Assembly (NCBI RefSeq): GCF_000382325.1
Contig: NZ_KB908056.1
Span: 273,722 to 337,721, forward strand
Origin: Woodsholea maritima DSM 17123
GTDB lineage: Bacteria > Pseudomonadota > Alphaproteobacteria > Caulobacterales > Maricaulaceae
DNA: 64,000 nucleotides
Direction of reading: 5' to 3'
Shown here piece by piece: positions 26,268-36,593 of this stretch. The position numbers were made by a program, and so were the translations under genes. A model generated the notes under the pieces. That model was not told the origin of the DNA and searched no databases. It saw only the letters and a list, made by a program, of their open reading frames with translations. Within the stretch, counting starts at the first letter, position 1, and every line of letters begins with the position of its first letter.

Positions 26268-26432
26268 AGCGACCCTCCCTCGAAAACGTGATTAAGCCAG
26301 ACCTTAACCTGTCGGCCCCCAAAGCGCTATGGGTGTTTAAGCGACAATCAGATGAATATAGCTTGAATGGCGTTGGCCTGCTTTGGTTCCCAAAAAAGTG
26401 CAAGAATTTTTGACCAAAGTGTGATCACCCCC

Positions 26433-26458
26433 CTTGACGCTGGACGATGAGCCCCCTA
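26433..26458 (+). promoter_or_regulatory. RpoH-type heat-shock promoter of groESL
   Basis: CTTGAC at 26433-26438 and CCCCCTA at 26452-26458 are separated by 13 bases. This fits the sigma-32 consensus of Alphaproteobacteria (CTTG and CCCC-TA). The CIRCE element begins 13 bases downstream, so heat-shock activation and HrcA repression act on one promoter. Confidence 0.7.
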
Positions 26459-26470
26459 CTTCCAGCAGCG

Positions 26471-26497
26471 TTAGCAGCCACACCCCTCGAGTGCTAA
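26471..26497. promoter_or_regulatory. CIRCE element, HrcA operator
   Basis: The inverted repeat TTAGCAGCC-N9-GAGTGCTAA matches CIRCE (TTAGCACTC-N9-GAGTGCTAA) with a perfect right arm and two changes in the left arm. It lies 72 bases before the groES start, just downstream of the RpoH-type promoter. Confidence 0.88.
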
Positions 26498-26568
26498 TGC
26501 TCATGTGGCGCTAATGCTTGGATATAACCCTAGAGCCCTTATGGCTCAACTTTTAGGAGCGAGACGCG

Positions 26569-26856
26569 ATGAACTTCCGTCCTCTACATGATCGCGTGCT
26601 GGTAAAGCGCGTTGAGGAAGAAGCCAAAACCAAAGGCGGCATCATCATTCCTGATACCGCAAAGGAAAAGCCTTCCGAAGGTGAAGTTGTTGCCGTTGGC
26701 GGCGGAGCCATCAAAGACGATGGTTCGGTGCGTGCCCTCGACGTGAAAGTGGGTGACCGCATTTTGTTCGGGAAATGGTCGGGCACCGAAGTCACTGTAA
26801 GTGGCGACGAACTGCTGATCATGAAAGAATCCGACATTTTGGGCGTTCTGGCCTAA
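26569..26856 (+). CDS. groES: Co-chaperonin GroES
   Basis: GroES is the heptameric lid of the GroEL folding chamber. The 95-residue product has the family start [15 protein letters not shown], the mobile loop ([20 protein letters not shown], residues about 16-35) that contacts GroEL, and [11 protein letters not shown]. taggag lies nine bases before the ATG. groEL follows after 52 bases in the same operon, under the RpoH-type promoter and CIRCE. Confidence 0.98.
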   Translation: MNFRPLHDRVLVKRVEEEAKTKGGIIIPDTAKEKPSEGEVVAVGGGAIKDDGSVRALDVKVGDRILFGKWSGTEVTVSGDELLIMKESDILGVLA

Positions 26857-26863
26857 AGCCTAA

Positions 26864-28558
<1,695 letters not shown>

Positions 28559-28583
28559 GCTCAACGCCGTTTGGCACCAAGAG

Positions 28584-28619
28584 AAAGGGCGGCTCAACCG
28601 AGCCGCCCTTTTTTGTTTT
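28584..28619 (+). terminator. Rho-independent terminator of groESL
   Basis: A stem aagggcggctc/gagccgccctt with a four-base loop is followed by ttttgtttt. It begins 26 bases after the groEL stop. It is symmetric enough to serve also as the end of the converging secreted-protein gene. Confidence 0.92.
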
Positions 28620-29349
28620 ACTGAACCACCTTGGTGTAGCTCACCAAACGTTCCGGCAAGAAATTCATGAACTTATACTGCCAGCCTGCGGGGACCATAA
28701 AGGTGGATGTATCCATATTATATTCCCAGCACCGGGCATCTTCTAAATACTGCTCCGCGCTCATCGCATCTTTTCGGATATAGACTTGAACAACCTGGCC
28801 GCCATTATTGGCGCATAAGCGGGTCATGGAGAAGAGGGTGTCCGTCCCAACGCTCGTCCAAACATTCAAAGCGGTAGGCACATTGGTATTGATCGTCAGC
28901 TCACCTTCATTAGCCCCTGCGGCCACAGCGCCTTCCAAGTCTTCCAGGCGACTTACAAACTCATCCGGTGCCACACCCACGGGGTTTGTCGGTGAATTAA
29001 ACAAAACCCCGCTGGTCCAGGCGCGGTTGAGCACGGCGTTTTGGCCCTGACGCCAGCTCACCGTGGTGCAATCCATCAGATAGAATTGAACCTGAGACTT
29101 CGCCTGAACCGCCATCATCAAAAGGGGAGCAATTGTGGGCAGAAAGTTTGGATTATTAGGGTCTTCCGCCACAAAAACCGGACGGCTGACCCCCGGGCTG
29201 CACTCATTGACGTCATTAAAATTGCCATAAACCAGCAAGCCACCGTTGGAATACTCCACGACCGTGGGCACCGCCCAGCCCGAATACCCATGGGCAAACG
29301 CTGAAGACGAAAAAAGAGCCCAAAGGCCCGCACAGATTAATTGCTTCAT
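28618..29349 (-). CDS. Secreted protein with four cysteines, unknown function
   Basis: The 243-residue product has a signal peptide cut near SSAFAHG. The mature protein has four cysteines (NECSPG, MDCTTVS, RLCANN, ARCWEY), which could make two disulfides in the periplasm, and a strand-rich look with many Asn and Val residues. I recognise no family. The ATG at 29349 follows ggggaga; an upstream in-frame start at 29457 would add an extra hydrophobic stretch and has no ribosome-binding site. Its 3' end meets the groESL terminator. Confidence 0.7.
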   Translation of the reverse strand: MKQLICAGLWALFSSSAFAHGYSGWAVPTVVEYSNGGLLVYGNFNDVNECSPGVSRPVFVAEDPNNPNFLPTIAPLLMMAVQAKSQVQFYLMDCTTVSWRQGQNAVLNRAWTSGVLFNSPTNPVGVAPDEFVSRLEDLEGAVAAGANEGELTINTNVPTALNVWTSVGTDTLFSMTRLCANNGGQVVQVYIRKDAMSAEQYLEDARCWEYNMDTSTFMVPAGWQYKFMNFLPERLVSYTKVVQ

Positions 29350-29499
29350 GATGTCTCCCCTGAAGACCAAAAGGCTAAAAACACACCCAGTGTGTGCAAT
29401 AAGAGAGAGTGCGGCTGCGGACATCAATTCGCAATTTAAGATTTTATGACAAGCCAAACTTAGGCCTTAAGTTGAGAAAGAATTTAAATAAATGCTCTT

Positions 29500-29525
29500 A
29501 TAAAAAAGGCGACCAAATGGTCGCC
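29500..29525 (-). terminator. Rho-independent terminator after the Cys-rich microprotein
   Basis: On the minus strand a stem ggcgacca/tggtcgcc with a two-base loop is followed by ttttttata. It lies about 80 bases past the stop of the small Cys-rich gene. Confidence 0.8.
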
Positions 29526-29603
29526 CCCCCCAATCGACATCCCATTTTATCGGGTTTCAATGGGCTCCAACGCCCCTTCAGGGAGAGGGGTCATCAAAGC
29601 ATC

Positions 29604-29846
29604 TTAATCAGACGGATTAGAGATTGGCGCAAAACCCCGCTTATGAATAAAGGCAATGATAGTGCTGTCACCGCACTCCCTCGCACAGCTCGCCAGGCAA
29701 AGCTGCTTCACGCTAGACCCGGCTGGCAAGGCGTGACAGCTTTGCATGTAACAGGTATGAAAACAGGCTTGGTCATCGGGCTCGCTCGCATGGGCCGTCT
29801 CGATCAAGGCTAAACACGATAGGCTTGTGGCTAACATAAATCGCAT
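29604..29846 (-). CDS. Secreted microprotein with twin CX3CX3C motifs
   Basis: The 80-residue product has a signal peptide (cut near AHAS), leaving a mature peptide of about 58 residues with six cysteines in two clusters, CFHTCYMQSC and CLASCAREC, about 13 residues apart. Each cluster is CX3CX3C, so pairing would bring two short helices together. The mature part has no membrane segment. A strong ribosome-binding site (ggagg) precedes the ATG. It has its own terminator, so it is probably monocistronic. I do not recognise a family; a metal-binding or disulfide-rich periplasmic peptide is an inference. Confidence 0.65.
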   Translation of the reverse strand: MRFMLATSLSCLALIETAHASEPDDQACFHTCYMQSCHALPAGSSVKQLCLASCARECGDSTIIAFIHKRGFAPISNPSD

Positions 29847-29911
29847 TGTGGCCTCCCAAATGATGCAATTTACGCCAAAAAGTCGAACGCTCGCTTTCAT
29901 TCGTGACGACA

Positions 29912-29941
29912 TAAAAAAAAGGCGGCCCAATGGACCGCCTT
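29912..29941 (-). terminator. Rho-independent terminator of the large TonB receptor gene
   Basis: On the minus strand a stem aggcggtcca/tgggccgcct (one G-T wobble) is followed by eight T. It lies 28 bases past the receptor stop. Confidence 0.85.
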
Positions 29942-29968
29942 AAGTAACAAAGAGGAACGCTCGCGTGA

Positions 29969-32900
29969 TTAGAAGTGCTTAGTCACGTTCAAGAAGAACG
30001 TCCGACCACGCAAGTCGTATCCGACACCGCGAATGGGAGACCCATTGTTGTTTGTCAGATCTGGCGCTTCATCAAAGACGTTGCTGATACCACCACGCAT
30101 GATCCAGTCACCCATGTCATAACGCGCTGACATGTCGTGTACCCAGTAATCGCCTGCGTCGTCGTAAGACCAGCATTCGGCTTCGCCAGCTTGAACACAT
30201 GGGTTCAGGCCAGAGGTAACTTCGTCGATTGGATCATCATTGGCTTCAATGAAGTTATCAACAAAGCGAGATTGGAAAATGAAGCTCATATCTTTGTAAG
30301 ACAGAACGTTGGTGTAGCTCAGGCGCCAGCGTGGGTTCCCGAACTCACCCAGATCGTCATTAATCTGCGTGCCTTCAGCAAGATATTCTTCTTCGGTTTG
30401 GCTCAGCATGTAGGTTGAACGGAAGATACCGCGATACCCAATTTCACGCTCAGTCCAAGGCGTATTAAAATCAAAGTCGAGTTCGAAGTTGTAATCGATC
30501 CCTTCAGAGATTTGCTCGCCCAAGTTTTGGTTCAAGGCTTCAACGAATGACACCTCACCAGTCGATGGGTCACGTTGGATGAACGCACACTGCGGGTCGT
30601 TCAAGCTTGGTGAATTATAGCACCGCCCAACAATGGTTGCAGCTGTCAACGCATCAACTTCGTCTTTCACAGCAATGTGGAAGTAAGTCGATGAGAACTG
30701 GAAGCCGAAGCTATCAAACCATGGCTGTTGGAAAACAATACCACCTGTGAAAGCGTCAGAGGTTTCTGCGCCCAATTCTGGGTTCGAACCGCTGGCCACT
30801 TGGGTGGTTGCGCCCAAGAAGACTGGGCTTGATGTTCCAAGACCTTCTACGCCAAGGCTGGTTGGATCATTGCCCGGCAGATTGAAGGCACCGCCCCCAT
30901 TGCGACAATTGGCCAGCAAGGTCGGATCGCGCGTATCCAGTGCAGGATTGTACAAACGCACTTCTGGGGTTGATGGATCATTGTCATGATCGACGAATGG
31001 CACCGCAATACCTGGAACGCGGCAAGGATCGCTTGGGTCTGCGAAGCCCGTTACACGCCCGCCGAATTGCTCACCCAGGTTAGGCGCGCGGAAAGACGTG
31101 CCATAGGTGGTGCGGAAACGCAGCCAATCGGTCGGTGCATAAGTCGCCTGGATACGATAGGTCCAGTGTGCACCAAAGTTCTCTTCCTCAGTCCAGCGTG
31201 TGGCCAAGTTCAAAGACAGCTCATCCGCGAAAGGACGGTCGTGCAACAAGGTTGCCTCAACCTCAGCAAACGCTTCCATCAAAGAACGAGAGCCGTTCGA
31301 ACCTGGATCGCCGAAGAAACCTTCGAAATCACCGCTCGCGGTTGCCGCATCGGTTTCGGTGCGGATAGACTCATCGCGGTATTCGAAACCCAAAACGCCG
31401 CTGACAGGGCCATCAGGAAGGTTGAACAAATCACCAGAAATAAAGCCGTTGAAGATCGCCTGATCAACATAGGTGTTGGTGATACGGTTCGGCAGGAAGT
31501 ATTCATTGTCCGCCTGATCCGCAAAACGACCTGTGGTGATGAATGTCTGATCGAAGAAGTTCAATGGGCGACAGGTTGAAACAACAGATGTGCCGATTGA
31601 ATCACACACGATATTGCCGCTACCATCGTCATGCGTATTAGACATAACTTGGTTGAAGCGTGACTTCAGGTAGTAACCATTTACGCGGTCAAAACCCTCA
31701 GAGCGGCTGAAGCTACCGTAAACATCGTAGTTGAAGTTGTTGAAGCTTGGCAGCAAGCGATCAACGAAAGGCAAGTCACCTTTCAAACCACCGATCAAGC
31801 GGGTTTGAGAGACTTCGGTGAAGTTCTCAGCACGGTTCAGGAAGTACAAAGTACCTGCTGCTGGGCCTGCCGCATTTTCAAATGGGTTGTACGCATAGTC
31901 AGCGGTAAACTTGATGTTACCTTGACCAAAGCGCGTGGTTTCGCTGCGACGACGCGTGTGAGACGCTTCGTAGTAAGCGGTCATGTTTGGCGCAAGCTCA
32001 AATTCACCCACAGAATAAAGCGAAAGACGCTCAAGGTCAGGCGTGAAGCTAGACTGCAGCTCTTCGGGATGCAACAGCAGCAAACGACCATTTTCGCTTG
32101 TCGGCAACAACAGATCTGGCGTTACGTCGATACTAACCCAATCAGCGGGCAACAGACCAGACGCAGCCGTACCTGGAACCAGGCCAACATAGCCTACGCC
32201 ATTCACGCTGGCCGAACCAGCACCGAATGAACCAGCACAGGTTTCGTAGATTTTACCGCTTGTACCTTGGGTGTAGCTTGATTGACAGATCCCAGAATAA
32301 GGCTCGTAGAAGCTACCAAACTCGCCACGGGTGTGACCGTCGGTTTTGTTATACTCAAGCGCAAAGGCCATAAAGCCATTGTCAAAATCTTTACCGTAGG
32401 TCGCAGAGGCAATGTATTGCCCGTTATTACCGTCCATTTGCGGGAAAGTTTGATTGAAATCAATGGTGAAGCCATCGAAATCGGTACGAAGAACGTAGTT
32501 TACAACACCCGCAACCGCGTCAGAACCGTAAACAGAAGACGCCCCGTCCAAAAGCACATCAACACGTTGGATCAAAGAGCCCGGGATCATGTTCAAGTCT
32601 GGTGCAGAAGGCGCGCCACGTACACCCGCAGGTGCCAGGCGACGACCATTAACCAGAACCAAAGTCCGGCCCGCATCCAAACCGCGAAGACCCGCAGTCG
32701 CAGACCCAGGACCGTTATCAGACAGCAAGCCCGCGGATGTAGATACACCCGTGGTGATCTGCTGACCTTGAACAACTGTTGTTTGATTGAGCAGCGCCGA
32801 TGCATCGATCAAACCCAAATCACGACCAAATTCACCGTCAATGGTCTGAATTGGAGACATAGCTGAAAATTCGTTACGACGAATGCGCGAGCCCGTTACG

Positions 32901-33097
32901 ACGATTTTGTCGCCTTCTTGAACGTTGCTTTCTTGAGACTGTTCAGATTGATCTTGAAGCTGCACAACGGCAGGATCATTTCCCTCTTGCGCTGAAGCAT
33001 TTGCTTGCGCAAAACTTGCGCCTGCAAACAACACAACAGCCGCACTACTTAACAGTGTGCTACCTACCAGGGTATCACGTAGTTTTTTTCTTGACAT
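29969..33097 (-). CDS. TonB-dependent outer-membrane receptor
   Basis: The 1042-residue product is a 22-strand barrel type receptor. A signal peptide is followed by a plug domain with IVVTGSRIRR (about residue 65), the plug motif LVLVNGRRLAP and VYGSDAVAGVVNYV. The C-terminal strand ends LNVTKHF, the usual aromatic terminus for BAM recognition. Many TBDRs of this form in Caulobacterales import sugars, peptides or aromatic compounds rather than iron; the ligand cannot be read here. aagggga precedes the ATG. No regulator or transporter is next to it, and a 633-base AT-rich gap lies upstream. Confidence 0.93.
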   Translation of the reverse strand: MSRKKLRDTLVGSTLLSSAAVVLFAGASFAQANASAQEGNDPAVVQLQDQSEQSQESNVQEGDKIVVTGSRIRRNEFSAMSPIQTIDGEFGRDLGLIDASALLNQTTVVQGQQITTGVSTSAGLLSDNGPGSATAGLRGLDAGRTLVLVNGRRLAPAGVRGAPSAPDLNMIPGSLIQRVDVLLDGASSVYGSDAVAGVVNYVLRTDFDGFTIDFNQTFPQMDGNNGQYIASATYGKDFDNGFMAFALEYNKTDGHTRGEFGSFYEPYSGICQSSYTQGTSGKIYETCAGSFGAGSASVNGVGYVGLVPGTAASGLLPADWVSIDVTPDLLLPTSENGRLLLLHPEELQSSFTPDLERLSLYSVGEFELAPNMTAYYEASHTRRRSETTRFGQGNIKFTADYAYNPFENAAGPAAGTLYFLNRAENFTEVSQTRLIGGLKGDLPFVDRLLPSFNNFNYDVYGSFSRSEGFDRVNGYYLKSRFNQVMSNTHDDGSGNIVCDSIGTSVVSTCRPLNFFDQTFITTGRFADQADNEYFLPNRITNTYVDQAIFNGFISGDLFNLPDGPVSGVLGFEYRDESIRTETDAATASGDFEGFFGDPGSNGSRSLMEAFAEVEATLLHDRPFADELSLNLATRWTEEENFGAHWTYRIQATYAPTDWLRFRTTYGTSFRAPNLGEQFGGRVTGFADPSDPCRVPGIAVPFVDHDNDPSTPEVRLYNPALDTRDPTLLANCRNGGGAFNLPGNDPTSLGVEGLGTSSPVFLGATTQVASGSNPELGAETSDAFTGGIVFQQPWFDSFGFQFSSTYFHIAVKDEVDALTAATIVGRCYNSPSLNDPQCAFIQRDPSTGEVSFVEALNQNLGEQISEGIDYNFELDFDFNTPWTEREIGYRGIFRSTYMLSQTEEEYLAEGTQINDDLGEFGNPRWRLSYTNVLSYKDMSFIFQSRFVDNFIEANDDPIDEVTSGLNPCVQAGEAECWSYDDAGDYWVHDMSARYDMGDWIMRGGISNVFDEAPDLTNNNGSPIRGVGYDLRGRTFFLNVTKHF

Positions 33098-33730
33098 TAT
33101 TTTCCCCTTTTTACGCTTGTATTTAAGATTTTTTTACAAGCTGCTGAAGGGTATAAATTTATTTATCTGAGCTGGTAGGACGCTGCGTCATCACTTTGAG
33201 ACCAAAGCGTCATAATGCGTTTATTATGCCACACTCATACGACCAAATGGCCACGCCATTGCGCATTTTATGGTCTGCTTTTTAACACAAGAACTCACAA
33301 AATTTTCACATAATTCAACAGGATAGCCACGTTGAGAAATAATTAAGTATTCAAAACATTACAATGTGTTAATGCAAAATTTAGATTCGAATTACACATA
33401 TCTAGTTCGGACACATATTACATTTTTATTGAATCAAATTTCTTATCATTACCTAAAGATGCGCACTTACTTAAGTTCAACTTGTAGGCGCCAAATGCAC
33501 AACTTTCAAACCCCTTTAAGTCCGGACTCATTGCCTCTTTCAATGACATAATCATGTCATTTCGGGCGCACTAAGGTTATGAATTCATGAGGCTATAATC
33601 TTAAGCTGTATACGGATTTTATGCGCGGCGGCATGCTCGCAAAGCTGTTTCATGACATCGAATTAAGCTGAGCGACGCCTTGAAGTAATCTTGGCTCAAT
33701 TATGGTCCTTTCACAGATTGGGAGGACATA
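33098..33730. other. AT-rich intergenic region with a perfect palindrome
   Basis: This 633-base gap is far richer in A+T than its neighbours and holds the divergent promoters of the TonB receptor and the coiled-coil protein. I see no convincing gene; a 61-codon frame at 33366-33551 lacks a ribosome-binding site and has ordinary AT-rich composition. A perfect 20-bp palindrome lies at 33542-33561. No tRNA-like structure is visible. Confidence 0.6.
33542..33561. promoter_or_regulatory. 20-bp inverted repeat, possible regulator site
   Basis: The sequence aatgacataatcatgtcatt has eight-base arms around aatc. It lies 170 bases before the coiled-coil protein start and about 445 bases before the TonB receptor start. 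No candidate regulator gene is adjacent. Confidence 0.4.
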
Positions 33731-34834
33731 ATGCGAACCTTACTGACAACCCTTTGCTTGGCTCCGCTGATGATCTCAGGATCCAGTTGGGCACAAGAGC
33801 CTCAAACCCAGACGCGTATTCTCATCGTCAATGGCGAGCGCTATGAGTTGAGTGAAGACGCCGAGGTTTCCGACATCTTAGAAACCTCTGAGCGTGCCAA
33901 TACTGCGCGCGGGCAGAAAATCTATGAGTTTACGTCCTTAGACGAGGCTGAAATTGAAATTTTGGTCGATGACGCTATGCGCGTGGTTCAGCAAACCCTT
34001 GCTGAAGCCGAGGTTAATTTTGCTGGCAGCATCGTGATCGACTTGCAAGATGAAAACGAGGTTGAGCGCGTTTTCATCCATGGCCCCGACGCCCCACCCC
34101 CGCCGCCTGTTCCGCACGACATTCATGTGCGCGTGCGCGCCAATATAGATCACGCCTTGGCGCAAGCGAGACGCGACAATAGTCGCGAAAATGTCCGCGC
34201 CCGCATCATTCGCGATGTCACACGCGCCCAAGCCCATGCTGAACGCGACCATGCCCGCGAATTAGCGCGTATGGAGCATCGCTTGGCCCGTAATGAGGCG
34301 CGCACAGAGCACGATCTAGACCGCGACATGCGCCGGGTTTTTATTGAAGTGGAACGTGAAGCCCGCATCGCAGAAGCGCACGGACGCCGCGCCGAGGCCC
34401 AGGGCCGCCGCGCTGAGCGTATGGGCTTAGAAGCCGGTGTCGTCGGCCTTCGCGCGGGCATTGAAGCCTTAGAGATAGCCCTGCGTGAGGGCTATGTTGA
34501 AGATGACAATGGCCGACGTGAGATCACCCGCCGTGAGCGGCGCGAATTTCGCGAGAATATCGAAGATATGCGCAAAAACTTAGAGGATATGGAAGAACAA
34601 ATCGCAGAGCTGCCTTCTGCGCGCCACATCGCCTCTCGCATGGAATGGATTGAGCGCGCACCGCGTGCACCGCGCGAGCCCCGCATCACCCATGGCAGCT
34701 TGCGCATCGAAGAAAGCGATAATGGCTCTCTTCGGGTTTGGGAAAATGGCCAGGAACTGACCGGCGATGAATTAACCGCATGGCTCAATGACACAGAAGC
34801 CAGCCGCCTCGCCGGTGGGCCCGAGAACGACTAA
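33731..34834 (+). CDS. Secreted, highly charged coiled-coil protein
   Basis: The 367-residue product has a signal peptide (cut near SSWAQE), a short mixed domain (about residues 30-125), a proline run (PPPPPVPH) and a long Arg/Glu/Ala-rich helical region (about 130-300). The helix shows repeats such as RARIIRDVTRAQAHAERDHAR and GRRAEAQGRRAERMG, typical of an extended coiled coil or stalk. A short C-terminal domain follows (ITHGSLRIEESDNGSLRVWENG). I do not recognise the family. The ATG follows ggagga. It is alone in its transcript, ended by a terminator. Confidence 0.75.
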   Translation: MRTLLTTLCLAPLMISGSSWAQEPQTQTRILIVNGERYELSEDAEVSDILETSERANTARGQKIYEFTSLDEAEIEILVDDAMRVVQQTLAEAEVNFAGSIVIDLQDENEVERVFIHGPDAPPPPPVPHDIHVRVRANIDHALAQARRDNSRENVRARIIRDVTRAQAHAERDHARELARMEHRLARNEARTEHDLDRDMRRVFIEVEREARIAEAHGRRAEAQGRRAERMGLEAGVVGLRAGIEALEIALREGYVEDDNGRREITRRERREFRENIEDMRKNLEDMEEQIAELPSARHIASRMEWIERAPRAPREPRITHGSLRIEESDNGSLRVWENGQELTGDELTAWLNDTEASRLAGGPEND

Positions 34835-34859
34835 GCATTCATCCAGACATGAGCATAAA

Positions 34860-34888
34860 AAAGAGGCCCGGTGAAAACCGGGCCTTTT
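34860..34888 (+). terminator. Rho-independent terminator
   Basis: A stem aggcccggt/accgggcct with a GAAA tetraloop is followed by ttt. It lies 26 bases after the coiled-coil protein stop. Confidence 0.85.
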
Positions 34889-35019
34889 CAAGATTTGGTT
34901 GGTCGATCAACGGTGGTCTCCTCCCCGAAGACACCGTAACGATAAGACGGTCAGGCCTCATCTGAAGGTTAGAGTGACGTATAGAGTGGGGTGACGTCAA
35001 GTCCCTCTATGCAATCGGT

Positions 35020-36483
35020 TTAAACCAGTCGTTCATGCAGGGCCTTGGCAAAACCGGCCAGTGGCAGGGTAAATTGCGCGGGTTGATCCTCTCGCCAGGC
35101 CTTATTGTCTTCAATCTGTTGCGCTAAACGTGCGCCTAGCTTCAAATCCTTGATTGTCACGGTCTGGTTTTGACGCTCATCTTCACCGACAATCACTGCA
35201 AAATCTGCACCCCGGCGATCGGCATATTTCAATTGCTTACCCATGTTTCCGCCCCCCACAAAAGCTTCGGCGCGAAGCCCTTCAGCACGCAATTGGGCCG
35301 CCAATTGGAAATAAGTCGCCATATGGTCTTTATCGACCGCCAAAACGATGACCAAAGGATCCGGCGCGCTATCCTTGATACGATCAAGCGCAGAAAGCGC
35401 GGCGGCAAAGCGGCTAACCCCGAAGGAGAAGCCCGTCGCCGGTACGGCCTGACCGGTAAAGCGCGCCACCAGATCGTCATAACGCCCGCCCCCGCCAACA
35501 GAGCCAAAGCGGATCGGCTGACCGTTTTCATACGTGGCACTCAGATTGAGCTCAACCTCAAACACCGGACCGGTATAATAGCCAAGACCGCGCACGATGG
35601 AGGGATCGAAAATCACTTGGTCTTCATCCACATTCAACGCGTTAAGGATGGCGGCAATCTCTTCAAGCGCGCTTACACCGGCCCCGCCCACACCGGCACC
35701 CACGATGGGGATCAGGCGCTCAATCACCTCGCCGCGCGTGCCCCCGCCCGCCTCGATAAAATCAAGAACCCGCGTGATGGACGCCGCATCCAGACCGGCA
35801 CCCGGCGTGAAATCACCCGATTCATCCTTGCGGCCTGCACCCAGCAAAAGCTCGACCCCGTGACGGCCCAAACGGTCCATTTTATCAATGGCACGCAGGA
35901 CTTTCAGGCGCGCCTCAGCGGCCCCTGCGCCCAGGCTTTCCAAAATCCCATCCAGCAAGCGGCGGTCATTGACACGCACGGCATATTCCCCGCGCTCCAA
36001 GCCAACAGCGGCCATCACCTCACTGGCAAGGGCAATAATCTCCGCATCAGCCGCAGTGCCCGGGGCACCCACCGAATCGGCATCACACTGAATGAATTGG
36101 CGGAACCGCCCAGGGCCCGGTTTTTCATTGCGCCAGACATCACCATATTGATACCGGCGGAAGGGCTTGGCGAGGTCTTGGAAATGCTCCGCACTGAAAC
36201 GCGCCAAGGGCGCGGTCAGATCATAGCGCAGCGCCATCCATTGCTCATCATCATCTTGCAAGGCGAAAACGCCCTCATTGGGTCGATCATCATCAGGCAG
36301 GAACTTGCCCAAGCAGTCGGCAAATTCAAAGGCGGGCGTCTCCAAGCGCTCAAAGCCCCACCGCTCATACACGCCCGAGGCGGCCTGGATCAGAGCCTGC
36401 TCCGCACGCAGATGATGGGACAAGCGGTCCTCAAATCCACGGGGGCGACGCGCCTTGGGTTTAAACGCTTTGTTAGAGCTCAT
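35020..36483 (-). CDS. hisS: Histidyl-tRNA synthetase, alphaproteobacterial type
   Basis: HisRS charges tRNA-His. The 487-residue class II enzyme has motif 1 around WGFERLETPAFE, motif 2 as VWRNEKPGPGRFRQF, and the histidine-binding block VRGLGYYTGPVFE, followed by motif 3 and an anticodon-binding domain. Motif 2 has the KPGPGRFRQF form, whereas most bacteria have a RYERPQ-GR-REF form. This variant HisRS goes with unusual tRNA-His identity (loss of G-1) in a clade of Alphaproteobacteria. The start is set at 36483; an ATG 15 bases upstream is an alternative. Confidence 0.93.
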   Translation of the reverse strand: MSSNKAFKPKARRPRGFEDRLSHHLRAEQALIQAASGVYERWGFERLETPAFEFADCLGKFLPDDDRPNEGVFALQDDDEQWMALRYDLTAPLARFSAEHFQDLAKPFRRYQYGDVWRNEKPGPGRFRQFIQCDADSVGAPGTAADAEIIALASEVMAAVGLERGEYAVRVNDRRLLDGILESLGAGAAEARLKVLRAIDKMDRLGRHGVELLLGAGRKDESGDFTPGAGLDAASITRVLDFIEAGGGTRGEVIERLIPIVGAGVGGAGVSALEEIAAILNALNVDEDQVIFDPSIVRGLGYYTGPVFEVELNLSATYENGQPIRFGSVGGGGRYDDLVARFTGQAVPATGFSFGVSRFAAALSALDRIKDSAPDPLVIVLAVDKDHMATYFQLAAQLRAEGLRAEAFVGGGNMGKQLKYADRRGADFAVIVGEDERQNQTVTIKDLKLGARLAQQIEDNKAWREDQPAQFTLPLAGFAKALHERLV

Positions 36484-36593
36484 GATGGCATGCCTCATGC
36501 TTGGTAAAATAAAAATGCGAGAAAATGGGTTAGCGTGCCATGGCCCACCAATCAAGGTGCCAAACCATGGCCCAGGTGAATAGGAGCTGTGAC

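Noticed and set aside
26292-26307. TTAA-N8-TTAA near the OmpA-family start, looking like a CtrA box
   Set aside because: The spacing is eight, not seven, so it does not fit the CtrA consensus.
33366-33551. 61-codon plus-strand frame in the AT-rich gap
   Set aside because: No ribosome-binding site, AT-rich composition unlike other genes, and no recognisable sequence.
35170-36507. 445-codon open frame on the plus strand
   Set aside because: It lies antisense to hisS, shows no domain and has the composition of a mirrored coding frame.
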